Shown: in pieces, positions 25,675 to 33,311 of the stretch
Layout: each line of letters starts with the position of its first letter
Numbering within the stretch: position 1 is the first letter of the stretch
NCBI RefSeq assembly: GCF_001613085.1
Contig: NZ_BDBR01000019.1
Coordinates: 1-64,000 of the forward strand
DNA: 64,000 bases
Source: Nocardia salmonicida NBRC 13393
GTDB lineage: Bacteria; Actinomycetota; Actinomycetes; Mycobacteriales; Mycobacteriaceae
Reading direction: 5' to 3'
Position numbers and translations under genes: made by a program
The notes under the pieces: generated by a model
Databases searched by the model: none
Told to the model about the DNA's origin: nothing
What the model saw: the letters and a program-made list of their open reading frames with translations, nothing else

Positions 25675-25690
25675 TCGACAATGATTTTCA
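25675..25690. promoter_or_regulatory. Candidate Zur box, CobW/mrf side
   Basis: TCGACAATGATTTTCA; its reverse complement TGAAAATCATTGTCGA is close to the actinobacterial Zur consensus TGAAAAT-N-ATTTTCA (two mismatches). Lies 13 nt upstream of the mrf start. Confidence 0.65.
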
Positions 25691-25730
25691 TTTACTTCAC
25701 GGCGACTGTACAGTGCGGAATAATCGTTGT

Positions 25731-25745
25731 CGAAAATGGTTGTCA
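25731..25745. promoter_or_regulatory. Candidate Zur box, rpmB side
   Basis: CGAAAATGGTTGTCA, a weaker match (three mismatches), 20 nt upstream of rpmB2. With the other box it would let Zur control both arms of the island. Confidence 0.5.
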
Positions 25746-25765
25746 TAACCATGGAAGGAGGTCGC

Positions 25766-26002
25766 ATGTCGGCCCACTGCCAGGTCACCGGTCGCAAGCC
25801 CGGCTTCGGAAAAGCCGTCTCGCACTCGCACCGGCGCACCAGCCGACGCTGGAACCCCAACATCCAGCACAAGACCTACTACCTGCCCAGCGAGGGCCGC
25901 CGCGTCACGCTGACGGTCTCCACCAAGGGCATCAAGACCATCGACCGCGACGGGATCGAGGCTGTGGTGGCCCGTATCCGCGCTCGCGGGGACAAGATCT
26001 AG
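25766..26002 (+). CDS. rpmB2: 50S ribosomal protein L28, zinc-independent paralogue
   Basis: The 78-aa L28 begins MSAHCQVTGRKPGFGKAVSH, after GGAGG with ATG at 25766. Only one Cys is present, so the two CxxC pairs of zinc-binding L28 are missing. The body (SRRWNPNIQHKTYYLPSEGR, and VSTKGIKTIDRDGI) is a clear L28. First gene of the rightward operon of the zinc island; expected to be expressed when Zur releases at low zinc. Confidence 0.95.
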   Translation: MSAHCQVTGRKPGFGKAVSHSHRRTSRRWNPNIQHKTYYLPSEGRRVTLTVSTKGIKTIDRDGIEAVVARIRARGDKI

Positions 26003-26011
26003 GAGCTGAAC

Positions 26012-26182
26012 ATGGCCTCGAAATCGACCGATATCCGGCCGATCGTCAAGCTGAAGTCCACCGCCGACACCGGCTTCACCTACGTCACCCGCAAGAACCG
26101 CCGCAACGACCCCGACCGGCTGGTCCTGCGCAAATACGACCCCGTCGTGCGCCGCCACGTCGATTTCCGCGAGGAGCGCTGA
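26012..26182 (+). CDS. rpmG2: 50S ribosomal protein L33, zinc-independent paralogue
   Basis: A 56-aa L33 (MASKSTDIRPIVKLKSTADT, then GFTYVTRKNRRNDPDRLVLR and KYDPVVRRHVDFREE) with no cysteine, where zinc-binding L33 has two CxxC pairs. AGGAG lies five nt before the ATG. Its stop overlaps the S14 start (TGATG), making translation coupled. It replaces the zinc form on low-zinc ribosomes. Confidence 0.94.
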   Translation: MASKSTDIRPIVKLKSTADTGFTYVTRKNRRNDPDRLVLRKYDPVVRRHVDFREER

Positions 26183-26487
26183 TGGCGAAGAAGTCCAAGA
26201 TCGCCCGCAACGAACAACGGCGCGAGATCGTCGAACGGTTCGCCGATCGTCGCGCCGAGCTCAAAGAGATCATCCGCAAGCCCAGCACCGGCGAGCCCGA
26301 GCGCGCCGCCGCACAGGCCGAACTGCGCAACCAGCCACGCAATGCCAGTCCGGTACGATTGCGCAATCGGGACGCTGCTGACGGCCGCCCACGCGGCTAT
26401 CTCCGCAAGTTCGGCCTCTCCCGTGTTCGTGTGCGCGAGATGGCCCACCGGGGCGAGCTTCCGGGGGTCCACAAATCGAGCTGGTAG
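26182..26487 (+). CDS. rpsN2: 30S ribosomal protein S14, zinc-independent paralogue
   Basis: A 101-aa long-form S14: MAKKSKIARNEQRREIVERF at the start and the signature RNRDAADGRPRGYLRKFGLS, RVRVREMAHRGELPGVHKSSW at the end. The zinc-binding S14 of the main ribosomal operon is ~61 aa with CxxC pairs, absent here. It begins in the rpmG2 stop codon overlap. Confidence 0.94.
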   Translation: MAKKSKIARNEQRREIVERFADRRAELKEIIRKPSTGEPERAAAQAELRNQPRNASPVRLRNRDAADGRPRGYLRKFGLSRVRVREMAHRGELPGVHKSSW

Positions 26488-26523
26488 AGACTCCCCAAAC
26501 TGATTCGTGAGAAGGAATATCCC

Positions 26524-26781
26524 ATGGCAGTGAAGCGAGCACCGTCCAAGAAGGCCCGGGCCGATCAGGGCCGCAAGCCGAAGAAGAATCCGCTGATCAC
26601 CGCGGGCATCGAGTACGTCGACTACAAAGACGTCAACCTGCTGCGCACCTTCATCTCCGATCGCGGCAAGATCCGTAGCCGCCGCGTCACCGGCCTGACC
26701 CCCCGCCAGCAGCGTCAGGTCGCCGTCGCGGTGAAGAACGCGCGCGAGATGGCGCTGCTGCCGTTCACCACGACCAAGTAG
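26524..26781 (+). CDS. rpsR2: 30S ribosomal protein S18, zinc-independent paralogue
   Basis: The 85-aa S18 contains NPLITAGIEYVDYKDVNLLR, SRRVTGLTPRQQRQVAVAVK and NAREMALLPFTT. The N-terminal extension has no Cys (some S18 forms carry zinc cysteines). It is the last gene of the L28-L33-S14-S18 set typical of actinobacterial Zur regulons, 36 nt after rpsN2 with its own GAAGGA ribosome site, and is followed by a perfect terminator. Confidence 0.94.
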   Translation: MAVKRAPSKKARADQGRKPKKNPLITAGIEYVDYKDVNLLRTFISDRGKIRSRRVTGLTPRQQRQVAVAVKNAREMALLPFTTTK

Positions 26782-26795
26782 CCGTGAACGCGAAA

Positions 26796-26825
26796 GTGGC
26801 CCCGGAGCAACAGCTCCGGGGCCAC
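26796..26825 (+). terminator. Terminator of the alternative ribosomal-protein operon
   Basis: GTGGCCCCGGAGC, AACA loop, GCTCCGGGGCCAC, then CTTTG; 13-bp perfect stem 14 nt past the rpsR2 stop. Confidence 0.88.
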
Positions 26826-26872
26826 CTTTGTTCGAGAACTCAATAACCACAAAGGGAGTCTTACGACCGACC

Positions 26873-26930
26873 CGTTCGCGGCCGGGTCGCCGGTGGCCCT
26901 TCGGGGCCGCGAACACGCGGCCCCGGCCGC
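26873..26930. repeat. Intergenic GC-rich palindromic repeat, short form
   Basis: TTCGCGGCC ... GGCCGCGAA enclosing GGGTCGCCGGTGGCCCTTCGG, then the palindrome GCGGCCCCGGCCGC. Its ends match the longer element at 43360-43451, so the two look like members of one repeat family. Confidence 0.6.
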
Positions 26931-26935
26931 CAAAA

Positions 26936-27493
26936 TTACGGGATGGTCAGGACCTGACCGGCGTTGATGAGATCCGGGTTGTCGATACCGGAGGCCGCGG
27001 CGATCTCGTGGTAGCGGTTGCCGTCACCGTAGAAGCGCTCGGAGATGGCCCACAGGGTGTCGCCCGACTCGACCGTGTAGGTCTGCGCGGCCGGCGGCGG
27101 CGGGACCTCTTCGGCGATCGGAGCGGCGGCGACCGGCTCGGGCGCAGGCAGCGGGTTGTCGGTGTTGGTGGCGGTGGACCACGCGACCGAACCGTCGGTG
27201 CCGTAGAGCACGACGTTGCGGTCGGGCTGCACGACCAGCTTCTCGACGTTCTTCCCACTGGTGTCGGTCGCCCAGATCCGCGCACCGCCACCGCTGTAGA
27301 CGACGAGGTCGCCGTCGTGCTGCAGAGCCGCGCGCTGCGCGTCCTGCCCATGCGTCATGGCGGCCCAGACGACGTTGCCGTCGGGCTCACTCAGCACCAG
27401 GTTGCCGTCCGGCTGCAGAGTCAGGGTGTACGCACCGCCGGTCAGGGACTGACCCAGACCCAGTTCTTCGCCTACGCGCAGCGTGTCGGCCAC
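26936..27493 (-). CDS. Bulb-type lectin plus LysM domain protein
   Basis: GTG at 27493, with GAAAGGA before it, gives 185 aa; upstream in-frame starts lack a ribosome site. Residues ~1-115 form a beta-prism lectin with three degenerate QxDxNxVxY mannose-binding repeats (LQPDGNLVLSEPDG, LQHDGDLVVYSGGG, VQPDRNVVLYGTDG). After a Pro-rich linker, residues ~136-185 are a LysM domain (YTVESGDTLWAISERFYGDG...AGQVLTIP) that binds peptidoglycan. No signal peptide is visible, although the domains suit the envelope. Similar LysM-lectin proteins exist in mycobacteria. Role unknown; perhaps sugar or surface binding. Confidence 0.85.
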   Translation of the reverse strand: MADTLRVGEELGLGQSLTGGAYTLTLQPDGNLVLSEPDGNVVWAAMTHGQDAQRAALQHDGDLVVYSGGGARIWATDTSGKNVEKLVVQPDRNVVLYGTDGSVAWSTATNTDNPLPAPEPVAAAPIAEEVPPPPAAQTYTVESGDTLWAISERFYGDGNRYHEIAAASGIDNPDLINAGQVLTIP

Positions 27494-27662
27494 GTTGTTC
27501 CTTTCGAAGATCGCCAATTGCAGAGCACAACAGTAGATGCCGACCGATTGCCACAATGTCGCATCGCACCCGAATCTAGTCGCCGCGGCGGGGAAACGGA
27601 GGGGTTATGCGCAGGGTTCGCGGAAAGTTCACAGTAGGGCGGTGCCGTCTAGGGTTGGCAGC

Positions 27663-28106
27663 ATGAGAACGATGTCGCGCTACACCGTCGCGGCGGCGGC
27701 CGTGGCCGTGCTGATCGCACCCCTCACCGCCTGCGGTTCCTCGGATGAGCCTGCGCCCCAACCGGATACGTCGACCACCAACAGCCGACCCGAGGTTCCG
27801 AATCCCGGCCTCGGCCTGCCCTTCACCGCGGATCCCACCCTCGTCAACCCGCATCCGATTCCCTTCACGTCCTGGAATCGACTGAGCGACAACACGATCA
27901 GCGTCAACTTCCAGACCGGCAACCCCGAGTGCTACGCCGTGGACGCCACCGTCACCGAGACCCCCGAGGCGGTCACCGTCGCGCTGCGCTCCGGGACTCG
28001 AGCGGATTCCGTGAACAAGATGTGCACCATGAATGCCGTCTTCGCCACGTTGGCGATCCCCCTGAGCTCCCCACTGGGCACCCGCGAGGTACGCGACGCC
28101 GGATAA
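27663..28106 (+). CDS. DUF3558-like or related small lipoprotein
   Basis: A 147-aa predicted lipoprotein: basic start MRTMSRYTV, hydrophobic h-region, and lipobox LTAC with the acylated Cys at ~23 (TACGSS). The Pro-rich linker is followed by a small beta domain with two further Cys (ECYAVDATV, KMCTMNAVF) that could pair in a disulfide. No enzyme motif. ATG at 27663 is chosen because TAGGGT lies seven nt upstream. It is isolated, divergent from the LysM-lectin gene and convergent with purH. Family name is tentative; the lipoprotein call is firm. Confidence 0.7.
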   Translation: MRTMSRYTVAAAAVAVLIAPLTACGSSDEPAPQPDTSTTNSRPEVPNPGLGLPFTADPTLVNPHPIPFTSWNRLSDNTISVNFQTGNPECYAVDATVTETPEAVTVALRSGTRADSVNKMCTMNAVFATLAIPLSSPLGTREVRDAG

Positions 28107-28107
28107 C

Positions 28108-28153
28108 CGAAAACGGGTGCCGTGCCGAGGATTCGGCGCGGCACCCGTTTTCG
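28108..28153. terminator. Bidirectional terminator between lipoprotein gene and purH
   Basis: CGAAAACGGGTGCCG (28108-28122) and its exact reverse complement (28139-28153); A- and T-rich outer ends suit both directions. Confidence 0.88.
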
Positions 28154-28162
28154 GGTGTCGAC

Positions 28163-29728
28163 TCAGTGAGCGAAGTGACGAGCGCCTGTCAGGTACAGCG
28201 TGACGCCTGCTTGCTTGCAGAGTTCGATGGTGTCCTTGTCGCGGATCGAACCGCCCGGCTGCACGATCGCGCGAACGCCCGCGGCCACCAGGATCTCCGG
28301 CCCGTCCGAGAACGGGAAGAAGGCGTCGGAGGCGGCGACGGAGCCCTTCGCACGCTCACCCGCGCGCTCGACGGCGAGCTTGCAGGAGTCCACGCGGTTG
28401 ACCTGCCCCATGCCGACGCCGACAGCGGCGCCGTCCTCGGCGAGCAGGATCGCGTTCGACTTCACCGAACGGCAAGCGCGCCAAGCGAATTCGAGGTCGG
28501 CGAGGGTGGTGACGTCGGCCGGATCGCCCGCCGCGAGAGTCCAGTTGACCGGATCGTCGCCCGCGGCGTCGAGGACGTCGCGGTCCTGCAGCAGCGCGCC
28601 GCCGCTGATCGGACGCAGCTCGACACCCTTGCGCTGCGGCGCCTCGGCCACCAGCACGCGCACATTCTTCTTGCGCTGCAACACTTCCACGGCACCGGGC
28701 GCGTAGCCCGGAGCGATGATGACCTCGGTGAAGATCTCGGCGACCTGCTCGGCCATCTCGACGCTGACCTCGCGGTTGGCCGCGATCACGCCGCCGTAGG
28801 CGCTGACCGGGTCGGTGGCGTGTGCCTTGCGATGCGCCTCGGCGATATCGCCTGCCACGGCGATGCCACACGGGTTGGCGTGCTTGATCACCGCCACCGC
28901 GGGCTCGTCGAAGTCGAACGCGGCACGCCAGGCGGCGTCACCGTCGGTGTAGTTGTTGTACGACATCTCCTTGCCGTGCAGCTGCTCGGCCTGCGCGATC
29001 CCGACCGTGCCGTCGTTGCTGGTGTACAGCGCGGCGGCCTGGTGCGGGTTCTCGCCGTAGCGCAGCACCGCGGCGCGCTCCCACGAACCGGCGACCCAGC
29101 CGGGGAACTGCTCGGTCTCCTCGGCGACGGCGGGCACGGCGACCGAGCCCATCCAGCTCGCGACGGCCACGTCGTAGCTCGCGGTGTGCTGGAAGGCCTT
29201 GGCGGCCAGCGCGGTCCGCTCGGCGAGGGTGAACCCGCCGGACTTCACCGCGGCGAGCACGTCGTCGTAGTCGGTGACGTCGACGACCACACCCACGGAC
29301 GGGTGATTCTTCGCCGCGGCACGCACCATCGACGGTCCACCGATGTCGATCTGCTCGACGCACTCGTCGACGCTCGCGCCACTGGCCACAGTCTGGGTGA
29401 ACGGGTACAGGTTCACCACCACCAGCTGGAACGCCTCGACACCGAGCTCGACGAGCTGATCGACATGCTCGGCGCGACGGGTGTCGGCCAGGATGCCCGC
29501 GTGCACACGGGGGTGCAGCGTCTTGACCCGGCCGTCGAGGGTCTCCGGGAAACCGGTCAGATCCTCGACCTTGGTGACCGGAATCCCGGCCTCGGCGATC
29601 TTGCCCGCGGTCGACCCGGTCGACACCAGCTCCACACCGGCCGCGTGCAGGCCGGTGGCGAGCTCGATGAGCCCGGTCTTGTCGTAGACGCTCACCAGCG
29701 CCCTCTGGATCGCCTTACGTTCACTCAC
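28163..29728 (-). CDS. purH: Bifunctional AICAR formyltransferase/IMP cyclohydrolase
   Basis: A 521-aa PurH carrying out the last two steps of IMP synthesis. The N-terminal IMP cyclohydrolase part (~1-200) opens ALVSVYDKTGLIELA with STGSTAGKIAEAG; the C-terminal AICAR transformylase has RYGENPHQAAALY, VIKHANPCG, SAYGGVIAANRE and FFPFSDGPE. It uses 10-formyl-THF. GTG start at 29728 overlaps the purN stop by 8 nt, so purN-purH are coupled, as in Rv0956-Rv0957. Confidence 0.96.
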   Translation of the reverse strand: MSERKAIQRALVSVYDKTGLIELATGLHAAGVELVSTGSTAGKIAEAGIPVTKVEDLTGFPETLDGRVKTLHPRVHAGILADTRRAEHVDQLVELGVEAFQLVVVNLYPFTQTVASGASVDECVEQIDIGGPSMVRAAAKNHPSVGVVVDVTDYDDVLAAVKSGGFTLAERTALAAKAFQHTASYDVAVASWMGSVAVPAVAEETEQFPGWVAGSWERAAVLRYGENPHQAAALYTSNDGTVGIAQAEQLHGKEMSYNNYTDGDAAWRAAFDFDEPAVAVIKHANPCGIAVAGDIAEAHRKAHATDPVSAYGGVIAANREVSVEMAEQVAEIFTEVIIAPGYAPGAVEVLQRKKNVRVLVAEAPQRKGVELRPISGGALLQDRDVLDAAGDDPVNWTLAAGDPADVTTLADLEFAWRACRSVKSNAILLAEDGAAVGVGMGQVNRVDSCKLAVERAGERAKGSVAASDAFFPFSDGPEILVAAGVRAIVQPGGSIRDKDTIELCKQAGVTLYLTGARHFAH

Positions 29729-30380
29729 CGGCGTGCTCGCTCACTGGTATTTCTGCCTTTCGTCCGTCGGAGACAATGCCTCGCGTCGCGACGGCGGCGA
29801 TGACCTCCGCCAGTAACCGTCGCTCGACAACCTTGATGCGCTCCTGCAACGTGTCCTCGTCGTCGCCGGGCACCACCGCGACCGTCTCCTGCGCGAGGAT
29901 CGGGCCGGTATCGACGCCCGCGTCGACCAGGTGCACGGTGCAGCCGGTGACCTTCACGCCGTAGGCGAGCGCGTCACGCACCCCGTGCGCGCCGGGGAAC
30001 GACGGCAGCAGCGCGGGATGGGTGTTGATGAGACGGCCGCCGAAGCGTTCCATGAACGCGGGGCCGAGGATTTTCATGAAGCCCGCGAGGACCACCAGAT
30101 CGGGCTTGTGCGCGTCGACGGCCTCGGTGAGGGCGACGTTCCAGGCTTCGCGATCCGGAAAATCTTTGAGCCCCACTTTGAAGTGCGGCACCCCCGCCGC
30201 ATCGGCGTGGGTGGTGGCCTGGCAGTCCCGGTCGACGCCGACAGCGACGATCTGCGCCGGGTAGCCGGGCTCGCGTGCGGCGGCCAGCAGTGCGTTGAGC
30301 AGCGAGCCGGTGCCCGAGGCAAGAACGACGACGGTGGCCGGTGTTCTGGCGGGTTTCCACGGGGCAAACGAGGACGTCAG
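29721..30380 (-). CDS. purN: Phosphoribosylglycinamide formyltransferase
   Basis: PurN transfers a formyl group from 10-formyl-THF to GAR. The conserved N-terminal segment ATVVVLASGTGSLLNALL is in frame but no ATG, GTG or TTG precedes it in the intergenic frame; a CTG at 30380 has GGAG seven nt upstream and gives 219 aa, so a CTG start is inferred. A GTG start at 30191 would cut off the substrate-binding loop. Later motifs are catalytic: VLAGFMKILGP, LINTHPALLPSFPGAHGVRDAL and VHLVDAGVDTGPILAQ. Ends inside the purH start. Confidence 0.93.
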   Translation of the reverse strand: MTSSFAPWKPARTPATVVVLASGTGSLLNALLAAAREPGYPAQIVAVGVDRDCQATTHADAAGVPHFKVGLKDFPDREAWNVALTEAVDAHKPDLVVLAGFMKILGPAFMERFGGRLINTHPALLPSFPGAHGVRDALAYGVKVTGCTVHLVDAGVDTGPILAQETVAVVPGDDEDTLQERIKVVERRLLAEVIAAVATRGIVSDGRKAEIPVSEHAGE

Positions 30381-30437
30381 CGCTCTACTCCTGCGTGTGA
30401 TCGGGCGGCGGCGATGGCGATAGGCGCCGGGTCGAGC

Positions 30438-31973
30438 TTAGCGACCGGGGGTCTCGTCACCGTCCGGCAGGTCCGACTCGACCACTTCGACGTCGACGAT
30501 GTCGTCGGTCGGCGCGTCGGTCGAGCCGGGTGCGGCGATGCTCACTTCGACGTCGTCATCGAAGTCTTCGACCAGTTCGCCGTCGACTTCGACTGCGGGA
30601 TCGTCGTATTCGACAGCGTCCTCGTCCTCGTCGGCGTCCTCATCGTCCTCGTCGGCGTCCTCATCGTCCTCGTAGTCGTACTCGTCCTCGTCGTAGTAGT
30701 CGTGGTCCTCGTAGTCGTCGGTGTCGTATTCGTCGTAGACCTCGGTCGGCGCGGCGGGTGCGAGGAAGCGGCGGGCGAACACCATGCCCACGAAGCCGCC
30801 GAACCCGAACCAGGTGACCATCAGCACGACCAGCATCAGCAGATCGACGCCGACCCACCCGACGGCGCCGAGCTGACCGCTGCCGAGGATCGCGAGCACC
30901 AGGAACGTCAGCGTGGACAGCGCGGCGCAGGTGAGGGTCGCCCACGGGGCGCCGGGCCGATCGTCGCTGGTACGGCCGAGTTCGATTCCGCCGAGCACGC
31001 CCACAGCGAGCGGGACGAGCAGCAGCGCCGCCCACCACCCGGCCGCGGGCCCTTCCGGCACGGGAATCAGCGCGGGCAGCACCGGCATGTGTCCGCCGGT
31101 GACCCCGAACAGACCCACCGACCCGGCGCCGAACAGCACCGCGGCACCGCTGAGGATCCCCGCCGCGCCGATCACCACATTCGGCAGGTAGAGCAGGGAC
31201 AACAACGTCATCCCCAGTACATCGGTGACGTTGTGGGCCTGCTGGAAAGCGCCGTCGAGCCGGGACAGATGGACGAAGAAGGAGATCACGGTGGCCAGTG
31301 CGGCGCAGCCGAGCATGCGGAGCACGGTGCGCCGCGCGGCGCGGGCGCCGAGGACCGCCCATTCCGGGATCTCGATCGGCACCAGCGCGCAGAGCGAACT
31401 CCACGCCCGACTGCCGATGCCTGCGGCGGCCGCGACCAGATACAACACGAGCACCCAGCCGAAGGCCGCGATCGGACCGGCCGATTCCAGTGGCGTGACG
31501 CCCGCGGCGTCGCCGGTGACGGCCAGACAGACGGCCGTCATCAGCAGCGGTCCGGCCAGCACCGCACCCGTCAACCAGCCCAGCTCGACGGGGGTCGGCC
31601 GGTTCGGGACCGCACGCGCGCATTCGCGCGCGGCCAGCCAGACCAGCACGGCCGTCGGTACCAGCGGGAGCAGGCCGAGCGTTGTCCTGCCGACAGTGAG
31701 CGGAACCTGGTGGGCGGCAAGCCACGTAGCGGCGACCGCGGCGGGCGCACTGGTGAGATCGGTGCCTGTGGTGAGCATGACCACGAGTACGAGCAGCACC
31801 GTCGCCGCCAAGGCGGTGATCGTCGGCCTCGCCGCGACCAGCAGCAGGGTTCGCGCCCGCTCGGGCGAGAGCGACCACCAACCGGGCTCGGGCCCGGACG
31901 GTGATGCGGTGACTGTCTCCCCGGTGCCGCGTGACCCGGAGGTCCGGCGCACGAGGGCGTTACGGGAGCTCAT
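30438..31973 (-). CDS. perM: PerM-type integral membrane protein (DUF6350)
   Basis: A 511-aa protein with roughly ten hydrophobic helices between residues 40 and 405, followed by a ~100-residue cytoplasmic tail made almost wholly of Asp, Glu and Tyr (YDEYDTDDYEDHDYYDEDEY). It occupies the place of Rv0955 (PerM), a mycobacterial membrane protein needed for division and persistence at low magnesium, upstream of purN. Sequence identity to PerM is inferred from topology and synteny. It is separated from the DUF5336 gene by a terminator and ends 58 nt before the purN start, so it may share a transcript with purNH. Confidence 0.78.
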   Translation of the reverse strand: MSSRNALVRRTSGSRGTGETVTASPSGPEPGWWSLSPERARTLLLVAARPTITALAATVLLVLVVMLTTGTDLTSAPAAVAATWLAAHQVPLTVGRTTLGLLPLVPTAVLVWLAARECARAVPNRPTPVELGWLTGAVLAGPLLMTAVCLAVTGDAAGVTPLESAGPIAAFGWVLVLYLVAAAAGIGSRAWSSLCALVPIEIPEWAVLGARAARRTVLRMLGCAALATVISFFVHLSRLDGAFQQAHNVTDVLGMTLLSLLYLPNVVIGAAGILSGAAVLFGAGSVGLFGVTGGHMPVLPALIPVPEGPAAGWWAALLLVPLAVGVLGGIELGRTSDDRPGAPWATLTCAALSTLTFLVLAILGSGQLGAVGWVGVDLLMLVVLMVTWFGFGGFVGMVFARRFLAPAAPTEVYDEYDTDDYEDHDYYDEDEYDYEDDEDADEDDEDADEDEDAVEYDDPAVEVDGELVEDFDDDVEVSIAAPGSTDAPTDDIVDVEVVESDLPDGDETPGR

Positions 31974-32020
31974 GACAATTCAGCGTGGCAGCTTCCTCGG
32001 CGGCCGGGGGTCAGGCGCGC

Positions 32021-32052
32021 CGCGAGCCCACAGGCGTACCTGTGGGCTCGCG
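32021..32052 (-). terminator. Terminator after the DUF5336 gene
   Basis: CGCGAGCCCACAGG, CGTA loop, CCTGTGGGCTCGCG: perfect 14-bp stem, 36 nt past the DUF5336 stop, no U-run. Confidence 0.75.
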
Positions 32053-32087
32053 ATCGAACCTGAACCACCGTGCGGCAGCCGTCGGTT

Positions 32088-33107
32088 CTACTTGTTGTCG
32101 TCGTTCGGACGGAACGCGGTGGTCGCGTCGGCCGCCGGATCGGCGGTCTGCTCGCCACCGAACGGCTGCGGCTGACCCGGCGACGACGGCTGCGCACCAT
32201 AGGTCGGCGCACCGAACGGCTGGCCCTGCTGCTGCCCACCGAAGGTCTGCGTCGCGCTCTCGTCCGGACGAGGCTGTGCCTGCGGCGCCGAACCATACGG
32301 CGAGGGCTGCTGCTGCGGGGCACCGTACTGCTGGCCGTACGGCGACTGCTGCGGCTGACCGTAGGCCTGCTGACCCGGCTGGCCGTAGGACGGCTGCTGC
32401 GCCTGCGGCATCGACGGCTGACTCTGCTGGCCGTAGGGCGACGGCGACTGCGTCGGGTACTGGCCACCGGTCTGGGCCTGGCCGTAACCGGTCTGACCGT
32501 ACTGCTGGCCGCCGGTCTGGCCGTAGCCCTGCTGGCCGTAACCCTGCTGACCGTACTGGCCGTACTGGCCCGGCTGCTGTTGCGGCTGAGCCGGTTTCGG
32601 CGCGGGTACCTTGATGATCCCCAGCCCGAACAGCAGTGCCAGCACCAGCAACACAGCGACGACGAACGAGAACGCGGCGACGACGAACGCGCCCCACTGC
32701 AGTTCCACGCCTTCGCTCACGCTGATCAGCGAGACGACGACACCGAGGAACGAGGCCACCGCGAGTGCGGCGGCGACACCGAGGACATTCTGCTTGGGCA
32801 GCAACGACAGCCCGGCCAGCAAGGCAGCGGCCAGGATGAGCGTCGCGATCGCGCCGTTGCTGGACTCGAACATGCTGCCGGTCGAGGTCTCACGCAGCGC
32901 GGTGAAGCCGACATAGGGGGCGAAGCCGAGGAGGAAGGTGACGACGCCGAGTCCGGCTGCGGCCGCGGTCAGAATGAACGGCAGCCCTTTGCCTTCCGAA
33001 CCGGTCGCGGTCGATGGCGCAGCCGCGGCGGCTCCGGTACTCGGGCCCTGGGGCGCGGCGGGTGTCACGGGTGCGTTGTACCCGGAGCCCCCGGTCGGGT
33101 ATGACAT
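32088..33107 (-). CDS. DUF5336 membrane protein, 34-kDa antigen homologue
   Basis: A 339-aa protein: Pro/Gly-rich N-terminus, four hydrophobic helices at ~47-165 (GKGLPFILTAAAAGLGVVTF onward), and a ~160-residue tail built from Tyr-Gly-Gln units (GQQGYGQQGYGQTGGQQYGQ). This is the layout of Rv0954, the 34-kDa antigen of mycobacteria, which lies between sucD and perM just as here. GGAGACGAGAC precedes the ATG. The low-complexity tail may phase-separate or bind partners; this is inference. Linked by position to the cell-envelope/division genes nearby. Confidence 0.85.
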   Translation of the reverse strand: MSYPTGGSGYNAPVTPAAPQGPSTGAAAAAPSTATGSEGKGLPFILTAAAAGLGVVTFLLGFAPYVGFTALRETSTGSMFESSNGAIATLILAAALLAGLSLLPKQNVLGVAAALAVASFLGVVVSLISVSEGVELQWGAFVVAAFSFVVAVLLVLALLFGLGIIKVPAPKPAQPQQQPGQYGQYGQQGYGQQGYGQTGGQQYGQTGYGQAQTGGQYPTQSPSPYGQQSQPSMPQAQQPSYGQPGQQAYGQPQQSPYGQQYGAPQQQPSPYGSAPQAQPRPDESATQTFGGQQQGQPFGAPTYGAQPSSPGQPQPFGGEQTADPAADATTAFRPNDDNK

Positions 33108-33224
33108 GTCTCGTCGTCTCCTTGTCGAGTCGTGCGCATCGGTCGCGTCGAACTGACTGGTGCCTGATCCGATACCTGACGCTACTGCACGCCACGGCCC
33201 CGGTCATCACCAACCGATGCAGGC

Positions 33225-33251
33225 TGTGGATAAACCACTACCTGTGGATGA
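33225..33251. promoter_or_regulatory. Second pair of DnaA-like boxes
   Basis: TGTGGATAA (33225-33233, exact reverse of TTATCCACA) and TGTGGATGA (33243-33251, one mismatch), 18 bp apart start to start, between the DUF5336 start and the sucCD terminator. Confidence 0.4.
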
Positions 33252-33256
33252 ATCGA

Positions 33257-33293
33257 CGAAGGCCGCCCAGGTTAAACCTGAAAGCGGCCTTCG
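33257..33293 (-). terminator. Terminator of sucCD
   Basis: CGAAGGCCGC...GCGGCCTTCG with an inner CAGGT-TAA-ACCTG hairpin; 19 nt beyond the sucD stop. Confidence 0.8.
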
Positions 33294-33311
33294 ACAGTGT
33301 GAGATTTCAGA

